Source: Sinonovacula constricta
Taxonomy: Eukaryota > Mollusca > Bivalvia > Cardiida > Solecurtidae
Direction of reading: 5' to 3'
Length of the DNA stretch: 64,000 bases
Assembly (NCBI GenBank): GCA_007844125.1
Contig: CM017565.1
Span: 13,196,618 to 13,260,617 of the forward strand
The notes beneath the pieces were generated by a model. The model was not told the DNA's origin and ran no database searches. It saw only the letters and a list, made by a program, of their open reading frames with translations. This document shows, piece after piece, positions 58,701-64,000 of this stretch; positions within the stretch are counted from its first letter, which is position 1; every line of letters begins with the position of its first letter. The translations under genes were made by a program, and so were the position numbers.

Positions 58701-61495
58701 ACAGATATCAGACAACATGGGGAACAACGTATATCAGACAACATGGGGAACAACGTATATCAGACAACATGGGGAACAACGTATATCAGACAACATATGG
58801 TTCAACGTATATAAAACAACATAAGGAGCAATGTATTAAAAACGACATGAGATACAATATATATAGGACAACATAAGGAACAACGTAAATCAGACAACAT
58901 GGGATACAATGTATATCAGACAACATGAGATACAATGTTTATCAGACAACATGAGGTACAATGTATATCAGACAACATGAGGTACAATGTATATAGGACA
59001 ACATGAGGTACAATGTATATCAGACAACATGAGATACAATGTATATCAAACAACTTGAGATACAATGTATATCAGACAACATTAGATACAATGTATATAG
59101 GCTAACAATAGGTACAACGTATATCAGACAACATGAGATACAAAGTATATCAAACAACATGAGATACAATGTATATCAGACAACATGAGATACAATGTAT
59201 ATAGGACAACATGAGGTACAACGTATATCATAAAATATGAGATACAATGTATATAGGACAACATGAGATACAATGTATATCAAACAACATGAGATACAAT
59301 GTATATAGGACAACATAAGATACAATGTATATCAAACAACATGAGATACAATGTATATAGGACAACATGAGATACAATGTATATCAAACAACATGAGATA
59401 CAATGTATATCAAACAACCTGAGATACAATGTATATAGGACAACATGAGATACAACGTATATCAGACAACGTGAGATACAATGTATATCAGACAACATGA
59501 GATACAACGTATATCAGACAACATGAGATACAACGTATATCAGACAACATGAGGTACAACGTATATCAGACAACATGAGATACAATGTATATCAAACAAC
59601 ATGATATACAATGTATATCAGACAACATGAGATACAACGTATATCAGACAACATGAGGTACAACGTATATCAGACAACATGAGATACAATGTATATCAAA
59701 CAACATGAGATACAACATATATCAGACAACATGAGATACAATGTATATCAACAACATGAGATACAATGTATATAGGACAACATGAGATACAATGTATATC
59801 AGACAACATGAGATGCCATGTATATCAGACAACATAAGATGCCATGTATATCAGACAACATGAGATACAATGTATATCAGACAACATGAGATGCCATGTA
59901 TATCAGACAACATGAGATGCCATGTATATCAGACAACATGAGGTACAACGTATATCAGACAACATGAGATGCAATGTATATCAGACAACATGAGATGCCA
60001 TGAATATCAGACAACATGAGATGCCATGTATATCAGACAACATGAGATACAATGTATATAGAACAACATGAGATGCAATGTATATCAGACAACATGAGAT
60101 ACAATGTATATCATACAACATGATATACAATGTATATCAGACAACATGAGATGCACTGTATATCAGACAACATGATATACAATGTATATCAGACAACATG
60201 AGATGCAATGTATATCAGACAACATGAGATGCAATGTATATCAACAACATGAGATACAATGTATATCAGACAACATGAGATGCCATATATATCAGACAAC
60301 ATGAGATGCCATGTATCTCAGACAACATGAGATACAATGTATATCAGACAACATAAGATACAATGTATATCAGACAAGATGAGATACAATGTATATCAGA
60401 CAACATGAGATGCCATGTATATCAGACAACATGAGATGCAATGTATATCAGACAACATGAGATGCAATGTTTATCAGACAACATGAGATACAATGTATAT
60501 CAGACAACATGAGATACAATGTATATCGGACAACATGAGATGCCATGTATATCGGACAACATGAGATGCAATGTATATCAGACAACATGAGATGCCATGT
60601 ATATCAGACAACATGAGATACAATGTATATCATACAACATGAGATACAATGTATATCAGACAACATGAGATGCCATGTATATAAGACAACATGAGGTACA
60701 ATGTATATCAGACAACATGAGATACAATGTATATCAGACAACATGAGATACAATGTATATCAGACATGAGATGCAATGTATATCAGACAACATGAGATAC
60801 AATGTATATCAGACAACATGAGATGCAATGTATATCAGACAACATGAGATGCCATGTATATCAGACAACATGAAATACAATGTATATCAGACAACATGAG
60901 ATGCAATGTATATCAGAGAACATGAGATGCAATGTATATCAGACAACATGAGATGCAGTGTATATCAGAGAACATGAGATGCAATGTATATCAGACAACA
61001 TGAGATGCAATGTATATCAGAGAAATCTAGATGCAATGTATATCAGACAACATGAGATGCAATGTATATCAGACAACATGAGATACAATGTATATCAGAC
61101 AACATGAGATGCAATGTATGTCAGAGACCATGAGATGCAATGTATATCAGACATCATGAGATGCAATGTATATCAGACAACATGAGATGCAATGTATATC
61201 AGAAAACATGAGATGCAATGTATATCAGACAACATAAGATACAATGTATATAGAACATGAGATGCAATGTATATCAGACAACATGAGATACCATGTATAT
61301 CAGACAACATGAGATGCCATGTATATCAGACAACATGAGATACAATGTATATCAGACAACATAAGATACAATGTATATCAGACAAGATGAGATACAATGT
61401 ATATCAGACAACATGAGATGCCATGTATATCAGACAACATGAGATGCAATGTATATCAGACAACATGAGATGCAATGTATATAGAACATGAGATG
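52786..61495. repeat. 26-bp minisatellite, about 8.7 kb
   Basis: About 330 copies of a 26-bp unit fill the intron upstream of RGS22 exon a. Main forms are 'aacatggggaacaacgtata' + 'tcagac' (52.9-55.5 and 57.9-58.8 kb), 'aacatatggttcaacagata' + 'tcagac', and 'aacatgagatacaatgtata' + 'tcagac' (55.6-57.9 and 58.9-61.5 kb). The GGGGAAC form lacks stops in all three forward frames, so 26 bp x 3 gives a 26-residue peptide period and overlapping open frames of up to 846 codons. These carry no sign of being real genes. Confidence 0.97.
54634..61229. repeat. Higher-order tandem duplication, 3296 bp x 2
   Basis: The blocks 54634-57929 and 57930-61225 appear identical wherever compared, including rare variants such as 'gaacaacgtataccagac', 'aggctaacaataggtac' and 'agagaaatctagatgc', always offset by 3296 bp. 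The junction at about 57930 switches abruptly from the GAGATGC form to the GGGGAAC form. Confidence 0.92.
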
Positions 61496-63140
61496 CAACG
61501 CATATGTCAAAGCGTTGTACGGGTCAGGCAACAGTAGGTACAACGTAGGCTATAGGTATGTTTATACTGACACGTTTGGTGTGGTTTTATTTAATCTAGG
61601 GATTAAACATAATAACTGGCATTCAACACATGAAAGTAAATACATGTACCTTATTATTGTGTGCAAAAAGTACACATGAATACAGTTTTATATCAAAGTG
61701 TTGCTTGCTAGTAAAATATTCTTTGATGATTAGGAGTTACTAATTAAGTATAGGAATTACATCGACTTTACACGCAAGCTTCAAGAAAGCAGGTGAGCGT
61801 AATACATGTCTAAGCTTTTTTATTAAATTGTAAGGATACGAAATCAGAACTGACGGACTGAAAACTTTCAATAAGACTATATTATTATCTGTAGATTACA
61901 GTAGTATGCTAAACAAATATATATTGTTCCGCTTAACATTGTAAACATAACCATTATAAAAGTACGGTAAACGTAGTGTTAATGTACGGTTAACTTATAA
62001 ATAAATAACTTAAAACAACAGATTATGCTTAGTAGTTTAGTAAGCTTGCATGCGGAAAGAAATTTGTACGTCTATAAAAGAAAAGTATGTTTTGTCATGT
62101 CGTCAGTTAATAATACACCAAACAATGAATCCTACAGCATTGGCAGATTTCTAAATAGCAAAGTACTCCAACTCGAACAACGACAATGATGACTAAACAA
62201 CAAAAATCCCATTTGTTTTATGATTTTGTTTCCTTTGTGTTATGTAAACATCATGTTAAAATTTCAACTGACTCCTCTGACTCCATGGACATTCAAAGCA
62301 TTCAGGCGCGGATCCAGAATTTATTTGTCTGAGGAGAAGGGGTCCTAATTGAGCGGGCACTAGAGGTGCTGGTCGTGCTAGGGTAGGTGGGTGTGGTCTG
62401 GGGTCATGCTCCCCAAGAAAACGTTTGAAATGTAGCAGCAAGCCACTTTCTGAATTTCAAAAGCTGCTTTAAACTCTTTCCATGAGTCCAAACTGTTTGC
62501 ATTTTCGGCATGGGTTGTCTGTCAGTTTCAGATTAATCTGTTAGATGGAAGTCTAAAATTTAAGCGTGCTTTTCTAAATATTTCTATACAGTGATTATCG
62601 TGTTCGTAAAGTTGGTGTTAAGGAAATTTACATTTCAAGATTATTCTTGTGGGTACTGGTTGCGTTTCTCGGAACATTGATAGGTTGTGAATGTGTGCAC
62701 GTGACTTAAATAAACTAGTGTCACTGCATACATTGGACGCATTTTGATATCTAATATCACTTAATTGTTGTAATTTTATATTTTTACATTTAAGCAAAGC
62801 TTCTTTTTATACAAGATAGACTTATACAACTATTCGTTATAACAGCCTAAACATGATATAAACCTGACATAAACGAGAAATAAACATGACATATATATCT
62901 ATTAATTTGTGAAAAACCGTTTATTTATTCTCCATAAACTTTCACAATTAAATGGTGGTATCCGACAGTTTGAACTAGATTTTTTTTTCTGAAAACAACT
63001 ACATAAATATTTGTTACCTGAAGAGCACTCAAAATGTTGTTTATTGATGACCTGTATCTATGTGAAAAGTGCAGCTTAACACACCACTTGATATACAAAC
63101 ATATATTTCCTATCTGAACCACGCTGCACAGTTAGCTATT
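61496..63140. other. Sequence upstream of the 26-bp array
   Basis: No RGS22 5' exon can be identified here with support. A GC-richer patch at 62300-62410 ('gcgcggatccagaatttatt') looks like dispersed-repeat sequence. The remainder is AT-rich and featureless. Confidence 0.45.
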
Positions 63141-63149
63141 TTTAAACCA

Positions 63150-64000
63150 AGAAAATTTCATGACCACTTGGTGGTCAATGATCGGCGTCCCTGTATAACC
63201 CCGGCGCTTCTAACCTATGGTGATCAGTGATCAGTGACCCTGTATAAATAATCCCGGCGCTTCTAACCTATGGTGATCAGTGAACAGTGGCCCTGTATTA
63301 CCATGGCTCTTACAACATGTGGTGGTCGGTAATAAGTGTCTTGAATAACTCGGGTCCTTCCAACTTTACGTGGTCAGTGATCAGTGGCCTTGTATAACTC
63401 TGGTCCTTCCAACTTGAGGTGGTTAGTGATCAGTGGCCTTGTATAACGCCAGTCCTTCCAATCTGTGGTGGTCAGTGATCAGTGGCCTTGTATAACGCCA
63501 GTCCTTCCAATCTGTGGTGGTCAGTGATCAGTGGCCTTGTATAACTCTGGTCCTTCCAACTTGAGGTGGTTAGTGATCAGTGGCCTTGTATAACGCCAGT
63601 CCTTCTAACCTGTGGTGGTCAGTGATCAGTGGCCTTGTATAACGCCAGTCCTTCTAACCTGTGGTGGTCAGTTATCAGTGGCTCTCTATAACCCTGGTCC
63701 TTCCAGCTTGAGGTGGTCAGTGATCAATGGCCTTGTATAACGCCAGTCCTTCTAACCTGTGGTGGTCAGTAATCAGTGGCTCTCTATAACCCTGGTCCTT
63801 CCAGCTTGAGGTGGTCAGTGATCAGTAGCCCTGTATAACTCTGGTCCTTCCAACTAAAGGTGGTCACTGTTCAGTGGCCCTGTATAACCCTGGTCCTTCC
63901 AGCTTGAGGTGGTCAGTGATCAGTGGCTCTCTATCACCCTGGTCCTTCCAATCTGTGGTGGTCAGTGATCAGTGGCTCTCTATAACCCTGGTCCTTCCAA
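63150..64000. repeat. 49-bp minisatellite running off the window
   Basis: About 17 copies of a 49-bp unit with 'ggtggtcagtgatcagtggc', 'cttgtataacgccag' and 'tccttccaatctgt'. The array is still in progress at base 64000. Confidence 0.95.

Noticed and set aside
57870..58876. Open frames of 314 and 326 codons on the plus strand
   Set aside because: Part of the duplicated block of the same 26-bp array.

Overview
This is eukaryotic nuclear DNA from an animal. Genes are split into short exons by GT-AG introns, the DNA is AT-rich, and tRNA-derived SINEs, DNA transposons and very long minisatellites are abundant. The opsin type and the full-length RGS22-like gene fit a lophotrochozoan, most probably a marine mollusc such as a bivalve. 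That placement is inference; no species marker was found.

There are two host genes, both on the minus strand and arranged head to tail. (1) At 1836-22785 is a six-exon opsin-like receptor of about 307 residues. It has seven membrane segments, the retinal-binding lysine of TM7 at the canonical spacing, the opsin 'SCGID' loop motif and an acidic residue at the ancestral counterion position. The G-protein coupling motifs (DRY, NPxxY, CWxP) are degenerate, which suggests a retinochrome/RGR-like photoisomerase or a divergent non-canonical opsin. (2) At 31870-52772 is an ortholog of RGS22, a protein with several RGS domains. All 20 exons found are joined in consistent phase and encode 1300 residues; only the N-terminal exon(s) lie outside what I can identify.

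Between the two genes, at 24010-26537, sits a complete-looking Tc1/mariner-superfamily (IS630/DDE_3) transposon. It has 34-bp terminal inverted repeats, TA target duplications and a four-exon transposase with one premature stop, plus inward-facing tRNA-like sequences near each end. Two fragments of a RecQ-like helicase sequence occur (28.1-29.3 kb and 52.2-52.7 kb). One carries a nested PIF/Harbinger-type MITE; the other is inserted 11 bp from the first visible RGS22 splice donor.

More than a third of the window is tandem repeat. The arrays are a 44-bp unit (3.1-8.8 kb, opsin intron), a 59-bp unit (11.7-16.7 kb, opsin intron 1), 25-26-bp units (21.1-22.1 kb), 22-23-bp units (26.6-27.6 kb), a 59-bp unit (39.3-39.8 kb), a 62-bp unit (51.6-52.15 kb), a 26-bp unit (52.8-61.5 kb, RGS22 first visible intron) and a 49-bp unit (63.15 kb to the end). 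Three of them carry near-exact higher-order duplications of 1658, 1062 and 3296 bp. The most unusual is the 62-bp array, whose unit is a copy of the adjacent RGS22 exon end plus its splice donor.
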